A stretch of 64,000 nt of DNA from Thermothelomyces thermophilus ATCC 42464. Taxonomy: Eukaryota > Ascomycota > Sordariomycetes > Sordariales > Chaetomiaceae. Shown in pieces: positions 52,081 to 64,000 of the stretch. Position numbers and translations under genes: made by a program. Each line of letters begins with the position of its first letter. Position 1 is the stretch's first letter. Below the pieces are notes generated by a model. It searched no databases, had not been told where the DNA came from, and saw nothing but the letters and a program-made list of their open reading frames with translations. The stretch covers positions 3,224,001-3,288,000 of the forward strand of contig NC_016472.1 of NCBI RefSeq assembly GCF_000226095.1, written 5' to 3'.

Positions 52081-54737
52081 ATGGCGCTCCTCCAGATGAA
52101 GGCGCCTGTTGACTACCAGGTGCAGCAGGGTAAGTAACCAAACGAACCAACGATAAAAACAAAACCCCTTGCATGTTTCCTTTCCTCTCAATTCTGACAT
52201 TCGAGTGCTCAGCCGCGTTCGAGAGCTTCCTCTCCGACTTCAAGACCTCCCCGCAGGAGACCATCACCCATGCGCTGGGCAACATCAACATTGACGAGGA
52301 CGACCTCAGCGACGAGTATGACTTTATGGACGAGGACGACGATGCCCAACAAGAACGCCGCCGCCAGAGAGTCCAGAAGCAGCAGCCCCGCCACAAGTAC
52401 CGCGAGATGCTCCAGCAGCTCGCCGACAGGAAGATCAGTCAGGTGGTCATCGACCTAGACGACCTCTACTCGTACGAGAAGGAGTTGAACGAGGGTCTCA
52501 AGCTGGTCGAATGGATCGAGCAGAACACGAAGCACTACGTCGAGATCTTCTCGAGGGCCGTCGATAAGCTGATGCCCGAACCGAGCCAAGACATCACCTT
52601 CAAGGACGACGTCCTCGACGTCCTCATGGCGAACCGCAGACAGCGCAACCAGATGCTCGAGGGGATCGCCGACAGGGAATCCGACCCGACCATCCTGAAC
52701 GACCAGTACCCTGCGCAGCTCACCCGGCGCTACACCCTCGTCTTCAAGCCGAGGACCTCGACCCCGGAGAACCCGGTCAAGGCGTTGTCGGTCCGCCAGG
52801 TCCGCGGTGACCACCTGGGCCACCTCATCACCATCCGCGGGATCGCGACCAGGGTATCCGACGTCAAGCCCATCGTCCAGGTCAGCGCCTACACGTGCGA
52901 CCGCTGCGGCTGCGAGATCTTCCAGCCCGTCACCGACAAGCAGTACGGCCCCCTGACGCTGTGCCCGTCCAGGGACTGCAAGGAGAACCAGGCCAAGGGC
53001 CAACTGTATCCGTCGTCGAGGGCATCCAAGTTCCTGCCCTTCCAGGAGGTCAAGATCCAGGAGCTGGCCGAGCAGGTGCCCATCGGCCAGATCCCCAGGA
53101 CGCTGACGGTCCTCTGCTACGGCAGCCTGGTCAGGGAGGTTAGCCCCGGCGACATCGTCGATATCAGCGGCATTTTCCTCCCCACTCCATACACCGGCTT
53201 CCAGGCCCTACGTGCCGGCCTTCTCACCGACACGTACCTCGAGGCGCACCACGTTGTCCAGCACAAGAAGGCATACGAGGACATGGAGATCGACCCAATC
53301 ATCATGCGCAGGATTAACAAGTTCACCCAGGCGGGGAACCAGTACGAGTACCTCGCCAAGTCCATCGCCCCCGAGATTTACGGCCATCTCGACGTCAAGA
53401 AGGCCCTCCTCCTGCTGCTCGTCGGCGGCGTTACCAAGGAGGTCGGCGACGGCATGCGCATCCGTGGCGACATCAACATCTGTTTGATGGGCGACCCCGG
53501 TGTGGCCAAGTCGCAGCTGCTCAAGTACATCTCCAAGGTGGCCCCGCGCGGCGTGTACACGTCGGGCCGCGGCAGCAGCGGCGTCGGTCTGACGGCCGCC
53601 GTCATGCGCGACCCGGTCACGGACGAGATGGTCCTCGAAGGCGGCGCCCTGGTGCTTGCCGACAACGGCATCTGCTGTATCGACGAATTCGACAAGATGG
53701 ACGACAACGACCGCACGGCCATCCACGAGGTTATGGAGCAGCAGACCATCTCCATCTCCAAGGCCGGCATCAGCACCACCCTCAACGCGCGTACCTCGAT
53801 CCTGGCTGCCGCCAACCCGCTCTACGGCCGCTACAACACGCGCCTCTCCCCGGTCGAGAATATCAACCTCCCCGCCGCCCTCCTCTCCCGCTTCGACATC
53901 ATGTTTCTCCTCCTCGACACGCCCAGCCGCGAGACCGACGCCCAGCTGGCCAAGCACGTCGCCCACGTGCACATGCACAGCCGGCACCCCGACCTGGGCA
54001 CCGCCGACGGCGTCGTCTTTAGCCCGCAGGAAGTCCGCGCCTACGTCGCCCAGGCCCGCACCTTCCGCCCCGTCGTGCCGCAGGCCGTGTCCGAGTACAT
54101 GGTCAAGACGTACGTGCGGCTGCGCAACAACCAGCGGCGGGCCGAGAAGCGCGCGGCCGCCGGGGGCCGGGACGGGCAGGCCAGCAACAACTTTGGCCAC
54201 ACGACGCCGCGCACGCTGCTCGGCGTGGTGCGCCTGGCGCAGGCGCAGGCCCGGCTGCGCTTCAGCAACACGGTCACGCAGGAGGACGTGGACGAGGCGC
54301 TGCGCCTGGTGGAGGCGTCCAAGGAGAGCCTGGCGGCCACGGACGAGCGCGCCGGCGGTAGGAGGGCGCTCAACGCCAGCAGCAAGATCTACAACCTCGT
54401 CAAGGGGCTCGCCGACAGCGGGGCCTGCCGCCCGGACGACGTGGACGAGGACGATGAGGATGCCGACGGACAAGGCTACGGCGTCGAGATGAGCCTGCGC
54501 AAGGTCAAGGAGCGCGTCATTGCCAAGGGGTTCACCGAGAACCAGTGGCTGGCCGCATTGGAGGAGTATACCGAGCTAGATGTGAGTCTTTCCAATTGTT
54601 TTTATTTCCCCTTTTCTTTTCTCTCTTTACTGACTCGCGATGCGCTTCTGTAGGTCTGGCAAACGGCTGGCAATGGTACGCGGTTGGTGTTCATCACGGC
54701 GGGCAATGGCGAGCGGGAGGGGAGCGAGGACCTGTGA
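52081..54737 (+). CDS. MCM7: DNA replication licensing helicase subunit Mcm7
   Basis: Mcm7 is a subunit of the MCM2-7 helicase. Exons 52081-52129, 52213-54581 and 54654-54737; introns 83 and 72 nt; 833 aa. Exon 1 codes for [16 protein letters not shown], the conserved Mcm7 start, then [15 protein letters not shown] and the acidic [15 protein letters not shown]. The zinc motif is C-x2-C-x18-C-x4-C (CDRCG...CPSRDC). Walker A is GDPGVAKSQ near residue 443, then [13 protein letters not shown], Walker B CIDEFDKM and ANPLYGRYN, typical of Mcm7. The arginine finger is LLSRFDI. The last exon gives [14 protein letters not shown], the Mcm7 C-terminus. With MCM4 about 24 kb away, two helicase subunits are in one window. 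Confidence 0.96.
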
Positions 54738-55383
<646 letters not shown>

Positions 55384-56992
55384 TCAGATGCGCATCGTCA
55401 GGAGCGCGGCCCGTTCCATCTCGCCGACGACGCCGTGGCCGGCGAGGGTCCACTTCTCGGTCACGGTGCGCTCGTTGACGGTGGCGCGCAGCATGCCGCT
55501 GGCGGCCCAGTACTCCATCAGGGCGCGGGCCTCGAGCTTGTCGAGGCCGCCGAGGCGGAGGACCTGGACGGAGCGCAGGACGGCCTCGACGCGCTCGTCG
55601 TAGCCGCGGAAGTAGGGGTCCTTCTGGGGCACCCGGACGCCCGGCACGTCGGCGCGGAGGCGCTGCTCGGCCTCGCGCTGGGCCAGGGCGAGCTCCATGC
55701 TCGGGGCGCGGGGCGCGTTGCTGCGGCTGGTGGCGGCGAGGACGGCGCCGCCGCCGGGGAAGTGCGCGCCGCCGCCGAGGGCGTTGGCGAAGAGGCGCAG
55801 GAGCGCCAGGTCGTGCGAGTGGATCAGCTCAAAGGACGGGGAGCGGTAGTCCGACACCTTCATGGCGTGGGCGAGGCCGTCCAGGCTGATGAGGATGGGC
55901 GGGCGGCTGGCGCCCCTGGCCGTCAGCTCGTTCCAGAGCGCCTGGAAGACGGCCCAGGCGTTGTCGGGCTCCTTGGCCAGGTTGGCGAGGGTGAGCAACG
56001 GCGTGTTGGCGGAGATGTTTTGCGGCAGCTGCGGGTGCGCCTGCGTGGTGTACGTCTTGGAGAGCACCTTCTCGTTGGCCCGCCGGAAGGCCTGGATCAG
56101 CTTCAGGACGTAGACGGGTTGCATGTACTGGACCGGGTCGGTGCCCGGGATTGGGGCATATTCGGTGCAGGCGGTGGTGAGCTCTTGGGCTGAGAAGGGG
56201 GGGAAACGAAAAAAAGAAGAGAGAAGAAAAGATGGTTAGCTAACCGATAATCCAATGTTGGTTCGATTCATTACGTTGAGTTATGATAGTATGGGGTTTG
56301 CAAAACACACCTTCTGGGAAGTGGAGGACGATCCAGTCGTTGAGGAAGGCATGAGACATGGCCTGCAGCAGCATCAAGCTCTTGCCGGCCACCTTGTCGC
56401 CCGTCACGACCAGGCGCAGGATCTGCCTGTTGGCGGCGGCTTCCTGCATCCGGTTCGTCAGGTCGACCGTCTCCTTGCGCACCAGGACGGCCGGCTTCCT
56501 AAACATGCCCCAGCACTGTGTCGGCTTGAAGGCCTCGCTGGCGCGTAGCTGATCCTGCAGCTCCTCGGGGAGGGCCATGACCTTGGCGATGTTCTCCGAG
56601 GTGGCCAGGTCGGCCGGGCCGAGGTCGGTCAGCCACGGCACGGGGATGGCGTTGTCATTGCTGAGAGTGATGCGCTTGCGGTAGGCCTTGCGCTCGCCCG
56701 GCAACGGCGGTCTCCCTTTCTCGGCGATGCGGTCCTTTTTCTTGAATTTGCCCAGCTGCAGCTTCTTGCCTGCCCTCTTGGAGGCGGGCTCGTTCTGGGC
56801 CTGCTTTGGCTTCGCATTCGCCGAGGTCGTCGAGAAGGGCGCGGGCCGGGAGGCGGCGATGGGAGCGGCGATGGGAGCGGTGATGGGAGCGATGGAAGCG
56901 ATGGGAACGATGGGAGCGCGAGCTCGAGGCACCGAGACTGGAACCCTTGCCGATGGCCGCACGAGGCAGCGCAGGCAGTTCGGGGCCGACAT
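55384..56992 (-). CDS. Mitochondrial small ribosomal subunit protein mS29 (DAP3/Rsm23)
   Basis: mS29 is a GTP-binding protein of the mitochondrial small ribosomal subunit. Exons 56992-56311 and 56189-55384, intron 121 nt, 495 aa. The N-terminus is a presequence rich in Arg, Ala and Pro and contains a tandem stretch of Ile-Ala/Pro units (56858-56917), followed by FSTTSANAK. The P-loop is VVTGDKVAGKSLMLLQAM, then LNDWIVLHFPEG at the splice site. Further DAP3 marks are YAPIPGTDPVQYMQPVYVLKL, PPILISLDGLAHAM and the end LAGHGVVGEMERAALLTMRI. The upstream frame is open beyond the ATG but has no family sequence. It is divergent from RRS1. Confidence 0.92.
56858..56917. repeat. Degenerate GATGGGAGC tandem repeat in the mS29 presequence
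   Basis: Six or so copies of a 9-nt GATGGGAGC/GATGGAAGC unit. On the minus strand they give Ala-Pro-Ile / Ala-Ser-Ile repeats within the mitochondrial presequence. Confidence 0.85.
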
Positions 56993-57776
56993 GGTTGTGC
57001 CGCTGTGTGTCTTGTCGTCTCTGTCGGCAGCAGTGGGCTCTATTGCATCGTGGGGTGCCGTCCGAGTCGCCAATGGCTGCCGGCCGGAACTGCTCAAAAT
57101 CTCTGGAACAAATCGCCGAAACAAAATCGGACAAGGGACGCGTGAAAGGTGTAGCACGGGCCACGCCCACGCCAAGAGCACATCAACCCTGGTCCCCGTG
57201 GCATATGCATCTCTTCACCGCCCGGATTTCAACCACTTTGCCCGCCCTCATCAGATAACTACTATAGAAGTCTTGTTTCGAGAGGGGGTTACAATCGACA
57301 GTATCAAGAAGCCATGACCCTTTTCAATTGGCCAATTTTGGCTACACGGTGTCATGCTAGTTATTCGCAGACAGAGCGTGAGTCTCAAGCAATGCACCCA
57401 ATCGTGAGATAATGGTGGTCAGAAGGTATTTGCTAGTTTAGAAGGTAATTACTGGCAGTGTATGTACGGGTCCTGCTCCTGTTCCTGACCATGGCACTTC
57501 CACATTTATACGGACTAACTACAGCAACTTGGTAGACCCGCCTTTAGTGGACGGGGGTGGGGTTCTCCTGCTATCTGCCAGCATTCACCGCCTAAATTTC
57601 AGGATGTTCATTCCGCATTGGAACCAAACCTTCACCTTTTTCGGGCGGGCTGCCAATTGCGCAGAAACATCATCGGCACAACTACACAAGCCGCCACCCC
57701 TCCTTCAAAAGTCTCCCAAAGCCGAAACCCTTCCATTCACCCCCCTCCCCCCCAAAAAAAAATACCAACCGTCACC
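56993..57776. promoter_or_regulatory. Divergent promoter mS29 / RRS1
   Basis: 784 nt between two start codons, one for a mitochondrial ribosomal protein and one for a cytosolic ribosome assembly factor. No gene or clear box was recognised. Confidence 0.5.
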
Positions 57777-58385
57777 ATGTCCACCGAGACCGCCCAAAAG
57801 CCGGCCAAGCTACCCGTCACCGTCGACAAGCCGACGCCGTACAACTTCGACCTCGGTCTCCTGCTGGCCAACGACCCGAACCCGGTCGCCATCCCGGCGA
57901 GCTGCGCCGGGGACCGCGCGGCGCTCGAGGCGCACCTGGCGTCGGTGGCGCGGGACGGCGCGCAGGTGCTGATCAACCAGCTGCTGACGACGTGCGCCGT
58001 GAGCTCGACGCCGGCCGGGGTGCTGCTGTCGCTGCCGGCGCCGCAGACGGCGCTGCCGCGCGAGAAGCCGGTGCCGGCGCCCAAGCCCGAGACCAAGTGG
58101 GCCGCCTTCGCCAAGCGCCGCGGCATCAAGCCCAAGACGCGCGAGCAGCGCCGCAACCTCCGGTACAACGAGGAGACGGGCGAGTGGGAGCGCAAGTGGG
58201 GCTACAAGGGCGCCAACAAGGCCGGCCAGGACGACCCCATCATCGAGCTGAACCCGGCCAAGGAGGCCCAGCGGAAGGAGGGCACCAGCGTGCGCGGCGA
58301 CAAGAGGAGGGAGATTCGCGAGAGGGTGAAGCGGAATGAGAGGCGGATGAGGAGAAACCAGAGGATTGCCGAGGGGAGGAAGTAA
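57777..58385 (+). CDS. RRS1: Ribosome biogenesis regulatory protein Rrs1
   Basis: Rrs1, with Rpf2, brings the 5S RNP (5S rRNA, uL5, uL18) into pre-60S particles in the nucleolus. 202 aa, single exon. Early marks are KPTPYNFDLGLLLANDPNP and LASVARDGAQVLINQL. The core is TALPREKPVPAPKPETKWA followed by FAKRRGIKPKTREQRRNLRY and EWERKWGYKGANK, all classic Rrs1. The C-terminal end is strongly basic (RREIRERVKRNERRMRRNQR). ATG 57777 is chosen as it begins the conserved part; the frame is open upstream without an earlier ATG that fits. Normal length for the family. Confidence 0.95.
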   Translation: MSTETAQKPAKLPVTVDKPTPYNFDLGLLLANDPNPVAIPASCAGDRAALEAHLASVARDGAQVLINQLLTTCAVSSTPAGVLLSLPAPQTALPREKPVPAPKPETKWAAFAKRRGIKPKTREQRRNLRYNEETGEWERKWGYKGANKAGQDDPIIELNPAKEAQRKEGTSVRGDKRREIRERVKRNERRMRRNQRIAEGRK

Positions 58386-59243
58386 CGGAGCAAAAGGGAA
58401 CAAAAAGAGACAACATGATGATCCATATTCCGCTTACTCTCCCTGGAGGGGAGGACGAGCCTGTTTTGAGAAGGGGGCAGAAAAAAGATAAGGGTGGACG
58501 ACTTGCATTTCAGGCGTTATCAGATCTAGGGTTGATTGTTACGTGTTAGTCTTCTGTTTTTGGTTTGTTTGGGTGGCTTTTTTTTTTTTTATTTTTTTAT
58601 TTTTTTATTTTACGGCGTCAGGGTGCGTGCGGGAGAAGACGGGCCAGAAAGCAGGAATAGGCTAGGACTGCTCCCAACAAAGCCAGTACGTTTTCGAGCT
58701 TGAGATGCGGTCTCGCTCAGATTGCAGATGCGAACCAACCCCCCTGAGGGTGCTCAGCTCGTTGGCCAATATTCAAACTGTCACCAGGACATCCACTCGT
58801 CCCCATTACTTCGCCGGCTCTGCGCCTCTTTATAGTACACAAGCTTCCTTCCATCCTTCCAAAGAAAAAGTGAAGAACCCCTGCCCTCCCAACATGCTTT
58901 TATCTCTTGCGATCCCAAAAAGACAAGGAAAGGAAAGAAAGCCACCTTCGGGATACCAATGCCCAATGCCCCGGATCGATCAATTTGAAAACGAGCGGAC
59001 GATGCAATTGCAATGCTCCAACGGCCAGTTCCTTCGATGACCAGAAGGCCTCCAAGCTTCCTATCACCCAAAATCTGGCCTTGGTATGCTCATACTACGC
59101 ACGGCCTCAACAGTACTTAGAGGGGGGGAAAAAAGGCCGAAAAACAAAACCAAAGGAGGAAAAAAGGGGGCAGTGATCGATCGGTGTGCGACAAAAGAAA
59201 AGGGGGAAATCGGGCAAACTGCCGCGCGTGGACAATGCCCACC

Positions 59244-59288
<45 letters not shown>

Positions 59289-59722
59289 TGGAACAGAATT
59301 GGGAAGGGGTATTCCAACCAAAAAAGGATAAGCAAGAGTGAGACGCAAAGCGACACGCATGTAAAAGAATTTGCGCTCCATCAATCGGCATGCTGTGCTT
59401 GGGAACAAAAAAATAAACCAGAATGACGAGACCAGGATCTGGCGCGCTGAGCCCCCCCCTTCGTATATGTGCTCTGTGGGTCGACAGGCGAGAGTGGACT
59501 TGAGAAGAGCGGCGATGGACGTCAGCTTGTTTGTGAAAGTCCTGAAGGCAGACAGACACCAAAGGGGGGAGGAAGTCGTCAACAGCGTAAGGTCGGTTGA
59601 ATAGAGAGATGGTTGCGTTTGGTACAACGATGATGATTCCTCGCGGACGCAGAACAACAAGTGCTCGCTTTCTTCAGGGCAAACGGGGGAGAGAAGAATC
59701 GGGGGATAGAAGGAGATAGATC
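58386..59722. other. Gene-free stretch RRS1 / RhoGAP with a long poly-A
   Basis: 1.3 kb between convergent stops. It has an AT-rich homopolymer patch near 58580-58612 and a 41-nt A run (59245-59285). No gene seen. Confidence 0.5.
59245..59285. repeat. 41-nt A homopolymer
   Basis: Uninterrupted A run on the plus strand, preceded by ACCC and followed by GCTTGG. The longest homopolymer in the window. Confidence 0.95.
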
Positions 59723-62198
59723 TCAGAGGTTCAGCGGCGAGAGTGGCTTGATGGGCGAAAGAGGTCGCAAGTCGCCCGGCTTTGCCGGCGTCGCCTCTCG
59801 CTCGCTGCCGACCGTGATTGTCGTCGATACTGTGGAGCTCGTCTCGGCGCTCTCCGTCTCGGCCAGCGGCTTCCTCTTGATCCGCCCCTTTTGCTCACTT
59901 GCCCCGCGGTTCGGGCTCTTGCTGCTGTCCGACGAGGAGGCGGTGCGCGTCTCGCGCTTGTCCTCGTCGCCCGTGCTGCTACTGCTGGGCTTCTTGCTCC
60001 CGCTGCTGATTCCCTTCGGGGGTGGCTCGTTGAAGAGCGCATACTCGTCCTCGATGTACTTGGCCTCGTTCTTGCACCCCTTCCAGCAGTCGCGCCAGTC
60101 GCAGACCAGGAACTTGAAGCAGAAGCTGTCGATCTTCATGCATGGCTGGAAGCAGATGCACAGGTTACGGAAGTCCATCTTGTTCTTGTCCGAGTGGGCG
60201 AGGAGGAGGCTCAGGTGGCAGGTGATGGCAAAGAGGAGGTAGTAATTGAAAGGCGGCAGCTGCGAGAGCTCCTCGACGAGCAGATCCGGCACCTTCTCCG
60301 CCCCGGCGCACTCCCTCGCGATCCGCTCCTGGGCCTCCTTGGGGAAGAGCTCATCGGGGAGCTCTCTTAACCAGGCCTTGAGCATGGATCCCACGATGTT
60401 TATGTCGTAAAGATCCGGCTGCTCAAAGAGATCCACGTCCAATTCTGCAACCAAGCCGGGTCAGCAAACCACTTTGCGGGCCGAGGGGGAAAAAAACCAA
60501 AAAAAAAAATGGAAAAGGAAAAGGAAGAAAAGAAAAAAGAAGAAGAACGGAAAGATGGCAAACATACCCTCATCAAACTTCCGCTGCCATTTCTTGATCT
60601 GCGGTCCGCTGCCCGGAACCCGGTAGAGGCCTTCGACTTCGCTGCCCTTATAATTCAGGTAGTCTATCGCCCTCCAGGGGAACGCGGGCATCCAGAACTC
60701 GGTCTTGTCTCGGGAGTCCTCCAGCCGCTTGGATATCCTCGTGAGGCGAGTCTGTTCGACGAGCGGGAGGTTGATGACCTTGAGGACATAATGCTCGTCG
60801 TCCACCACCGGCTCCTTGGGAGGGGGCGGCTCGTGCCTCGAGCTCCCGAAGAAGCGGTTGCTGAGCATGCCTGCGGCTCTGCTGTGCTTGAGGTTGCTCA
60901 AGAAAGCGGCCCCGGGAGTCGGCGTATACGAGGACGAGGAGGAGGAGGAGGCATGGTCCTTCTGTTGGTTCTCTTGGCCTTTGCCCTTCCCGCCCCCGTC
61001 CCTGGTCTGGGACCGCTCGGCCGAATGATTCCTAACGGCCGAGGACATCATCTCCCGGAATGAACGGTCGAGTGTTTGGAGCGGGGCCGTCTTCGGAGCC
61101 GCGACCGCAGTGGAGGGTCTCTTGGGCTCGGCGACCTTCACGGGCGCCGGCGCTACGGGATGGACGTGGTCCCTGGGACTCGGGCTGTCCTTGTTCTCTT
61201 TGCCGTCCTTGCCGTCTTTGTCGTCCTTGCTCTCCTTGCCGTCCTTGTCCTTGGTCGACCTGCTGCGGCCGAGTAGGTTGAATGGCTTGGGTTTTGACTT
61301 CTTGGCCGAGGACGTCGAGTTACCCGGGTTATCGGAGTCTGCCGTCGAGGCGAGGGACACTTCGGACTTGTTTGGCAGTGGTGTGTTCGGCTTCAGAGCT
61401 GGTTCGTCTTGTTGGGACGGATCTGGTTATAGGACAACGCCGGTTAGTGCAACTTGAAACAGGGGCCAGCGGCGTAGGAGCAGTATGGGTCCCCGTCCGA
61501 ATGGGTCGTCGACAGACAAGCCGAGGGAGGAGGAAAGAGTACGGACAGATATGAAATATAGGACGGGGAAACTAGTTACGCAGCGTACCTGGTTGCCTGG
61601 TGCTTTGTTGCGAGAGATCCTGGCGGTCCAAGTCTCGAGACATGACCTCGGAGCGGGAATTGGAGTGCTGGTGCACGACGGGACGGTCTGATGTCTTAGC
61701 CCCTTTCCCGAAAATGAAAAAGAAGCCTGATTTCGAGGCCTTGTCTTCGCCGCGCCGCGGGTGTCTGTGGCCCGGTTGTTGTTGTTGTCGCTGATAATGG
61801 TTGTGCTGCTTCTGCTGCTGCTGCTGCTGCTGTTGTTGTTGTTGTTGCTGTTGGTCCTCAGGGGGACGATCCCTTGGCGAGGGCTGCGGCGGCGGGTCGT
61901 AGCCGCTGTCGTCGAGACGCCGCCGCTGCCGCTGCTGCTGCGGCCGCTGCTCGTCTTGCTGCTCTACAGGTAGCGACTGTTGGGGTTGGTGCAGCACATC
62001 GGCAAGCGGCTTGGGCTCTCCGCTGGCAATGTCTGCCTGGGACGGGCCGTAGCGCACGGCCGAGCGCGGCGATCGAGGGGATGCAGTGTCGGGCGGGAGT
62101 CGCGCAGAACGGAGGCCAGTGTCAGTCTGGCGAGAGTCGTCGCTGGGCCGCGTGGTCTCCCCGAGTGAGAGCGGCTGCGGTGCAGGTTTCCGGCCCAT
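59723..62198 (-). CDS. RhoGAP-domain protein
   Basis: It likely speeds GTP hydrolysis on a Rho-type GTPase in polarity or wall signalling. Exons 62198-61589, 61422-60568 and 60444-59723, introns 166 and 123 nt, 728 aa. The first 300 residues are disordered: poly-Gln (about 61811-61850), FFFIFGKGAK, and a Lys/Asp/Gly repeat (61195-61260). The RhoGAP domain begins around residue 400 with VLKVINLPLVEQTRLTRISKR-like sequence. The arginine finger is in VEGLYRVPGSG, followed by LFEQPDLYDINIVGSMLKAW, LRELPDELFP and LPPFNYYLLFAITCHLSLL. A linker CDWRDCWKGCKNEAKYIE and a Ser/Pro-rich tail end it. The short first segment before the arginine finger is not one I can assign to a named subfamily (Rga, Bem, Rgd), so no symbol is given. 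Confidence 0.87.
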
Positions 62199-64000
62199 TC
62201 CACTCGGTGCAAAATCACCAGGGGCACAAGGCGGGCTACCTGGTTAGGGACGGGACTGGGTAGTGTATGGGCAGGGCAGGGCAACTCTGGCGCAACCAGA
62301 GAACCAAACCAACAGCACTGCAGCTCTCTTGCCGGACGCGCAGCCCGTAACACAGGGCCGGATAAGGTTTGGCGCCGCGATCGATAATCGAGAGTTGGGC
62401 GGATTCCCGTCAGCGACAAAAATAACCGGTCCCGTCTCCCTCCCAAATCGAGGCATGCACGGATGAATGATGGAGGGGTTCTGATGCGAGGCAGGAGCCG
62501 CAGGGCAGGGCAGGGCAGATGGAAGGGGCACACTGTCTGAAGGCGGGCCGCCCTGCGAGCGAACGACGCCAGATCGACGAACTGGGCTGGGTGCCCAGGA
62601 CAGGGACAAGGACGCACAACACACCGCTCGCCCTCCCATGCGAAGAGCCATGCTAAGCCACAGGGGCACAGGGGCCCCCAGACCCCGCCCTTGCTGTCAG
62701 AGCGCCCCACAATTTTGGAGCCCTGTCTCACAATTTGATTCGCAGCCCGAGCGTCCCAGTCGGCTTCTCGACCTGATCGACCTGGCTTTCCGACGAGCGG
62801 ATCTGAGAAAAAACGTCGAGATGACGACGACCCGATCACTAACTCCCCTGTCCGGTCAGGAACACCTCGAGGGGCTGCACTACGGCACTGGGGGGAAGTT
62901 TCGGCCAGTGTAATGACACCCACTAACTTTAATCTTCAGATGCTGAGGAAGACTTTCAGATCACGTCCTCCCCCGGGAATTCCGTGCTAAAGCACTGCAA
63001 CAACAACATGCTCAAGTACCGCTGTCCGTGCTGTCGGACACTGCTCTCTCTTGGTCATCCTGGAACACTCGGCTTTGTCTATATAGTACAAACCCTTGGT
63101 GTCAACCCCCGCTCGGCGGGCGCAACAACGTTGGGTTTCATAGAAAGAACAAGTAGTGTTGTAGCAGCGATGGTGCCTTTTCGGGAGCTTTGCAGCGAAA
63201 GCCTACCGTTCTAATTGTCCATCCAAAGACTTTATTGTCTGCATGCAAGCAATGCTAGGTTTTAACGGTGCCTAAGCAATTCATTGTAAGATGACTTCCT
63301 TTATCATTGCGACGATCGCGATTCTTCCCAATAATACCTAACGTGGGCTGGTTGGTTATCGATTCAGCAATTGCTCTCTCGGCCGCTTAAGGGGAGAAAC
63401 GGTCGCTGTGTCCATCCTGGCACTAGAGTGAAGTCAGGTGGTATAACCACGTCACGGTTGGTATCCGAGCCGCTCCTGCTGTTCCTTCTCATCCCGTCTT
63501 TCGGGTCAGCATTTAGACCTGCTCCAAACGCTAGAGACTTCTATATAGCAATACTCTTCAAAGAGGCCAAGTTATTCCCGTCGATCTAAAAGAACACAAG
63601 GGTATCTGTTTTGACACGGCTGCCAACTGTGAAAAGAGATTATAAATACTGGTCAACCAGCATTGCATGGAAGTATGCTGAGTACCTCTCTGTACGGAGC
63701 ACCGATCGATATCCCGATTTCTGGTGACTCGGTACGAATATACTAGTGCACGGAATGCTTGCGCACAGTCCACCTGCCCCATTCCATTAAGCTGGAAAGA
63801 AGAAAGGTATTTTGACGCTAACTATAGTTGGTTTAGTCTAGGAACACAAACATGTCTGAAACTTGGGGCTGCTTTGCGTCTTGGCTTGGTCCTCGTCTAT
63901 TGGCCTCGAATTCACAAACTTGCGACCCAAACCGCGGCAAACGTTCACAAAATAAGGTCGTGCTCAATGAAGTCAGTCCTACCTTAACTCACTTTCCCTA
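62199..64000. other. No recognisable gene at the right end
   Basis: 1.8 kb in which I can support no coding region, RNA gene or repeat. The first 700 nt are GC-rich and should hold the RhoGAP promoter; the last 1 kb is closer to AT/GC balance with only short open frames. A TGTACGGAGCACC motif (about 63691-63703) is related to the palindromes seen elsewhere. Confidence 0.5.

Noticed and set aside
62199-64000. Several short frames at the right end as possible genes
   Set aside because: All are under 150 codons, lack family likeness and have no convincing splice links.

Overview
The window is a euchromatic, gene-dense stretch of a filamentous ascomycete nuclear genome. Evidence: short GT-AG introns (mostly 50-160 nt) with CTRAC/TACTAAC-like branch sites, GC-rich third codon positions, a nuclear-coded 49 kDa complex I subunit, a VTC4 polyphosphate polymerase, a Pil1-type eisosome protein and a hexokinase with the fungal MVGLGPKP-type N-terminus. 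Protein character and low-complexity inserts (poly-Q, poly-N, poly-T, acidic runs) fit Sordariomycetes, probably Sordariales/Chaetomiaceae. That placement is inference.

Layout, left to right: TEL2 (-, runs off the left edge); UBA3 (+); RPC40/AC40 (-); a 2-kb gene-poor gap with one small orphan HeLo-like ORF (+); the 49 kDa complex I subunit (+); a 714-aa uncharacterised Cys-motif/GHQVQ-repeat protein (-); COQ6 (-); a DUF7053-like gene (+, first exon unresolved); a 189-codon spliced leader ORF ending 18 nt before a Ste20/GCK-type kinase (+); SUA5 (+); RET3 (-); MCM4 (+); a Pil1/LSP1-like eisosome gene (-); tRNA-Val(AAC) (-); OST1 (-); a 2-kb gene-free gap; hexokinase (+); a cystathionine gamma-synthase-like gene (-); VTC4 (-); RMT2 (+); PEX1 (-); MCM7 (+); mS29/DAP3 (-); RRS1 (+); a RhoGAP gene (-); and 1.8 kb with no recognisable gene.

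Most genes are housekeeping and alternate in strand, giving several divergent pairs with shared promoters (TEL2/UBA3, RET3/MCM4, VTC4/RMT2, PEX1/MCM7, mS29/RRS1) and convergent pairs. Two of the six MCM2-7 helicase subunits lie 23.6 kb apart (end of MCM4 to start of MCM7), and both promoters carry MBF/E2F-like palindromes. I rebuilt splice models by hand; all joins listed keep frame. No transposon, CRISPR array or virus-like element was recognised.

The best leads are regulatory rather than a new pathway: hexokinase, whose N-terminal regulatory motif sits alone on a first exon 682 nt away from the enzyme, with an alternative ATG inside the intron end; SUA5, with an open Arg-rich leader without any ATG; the MCM promoter palindromes; the leader ORF before the kinase; and the Cys-motif orphan protein.
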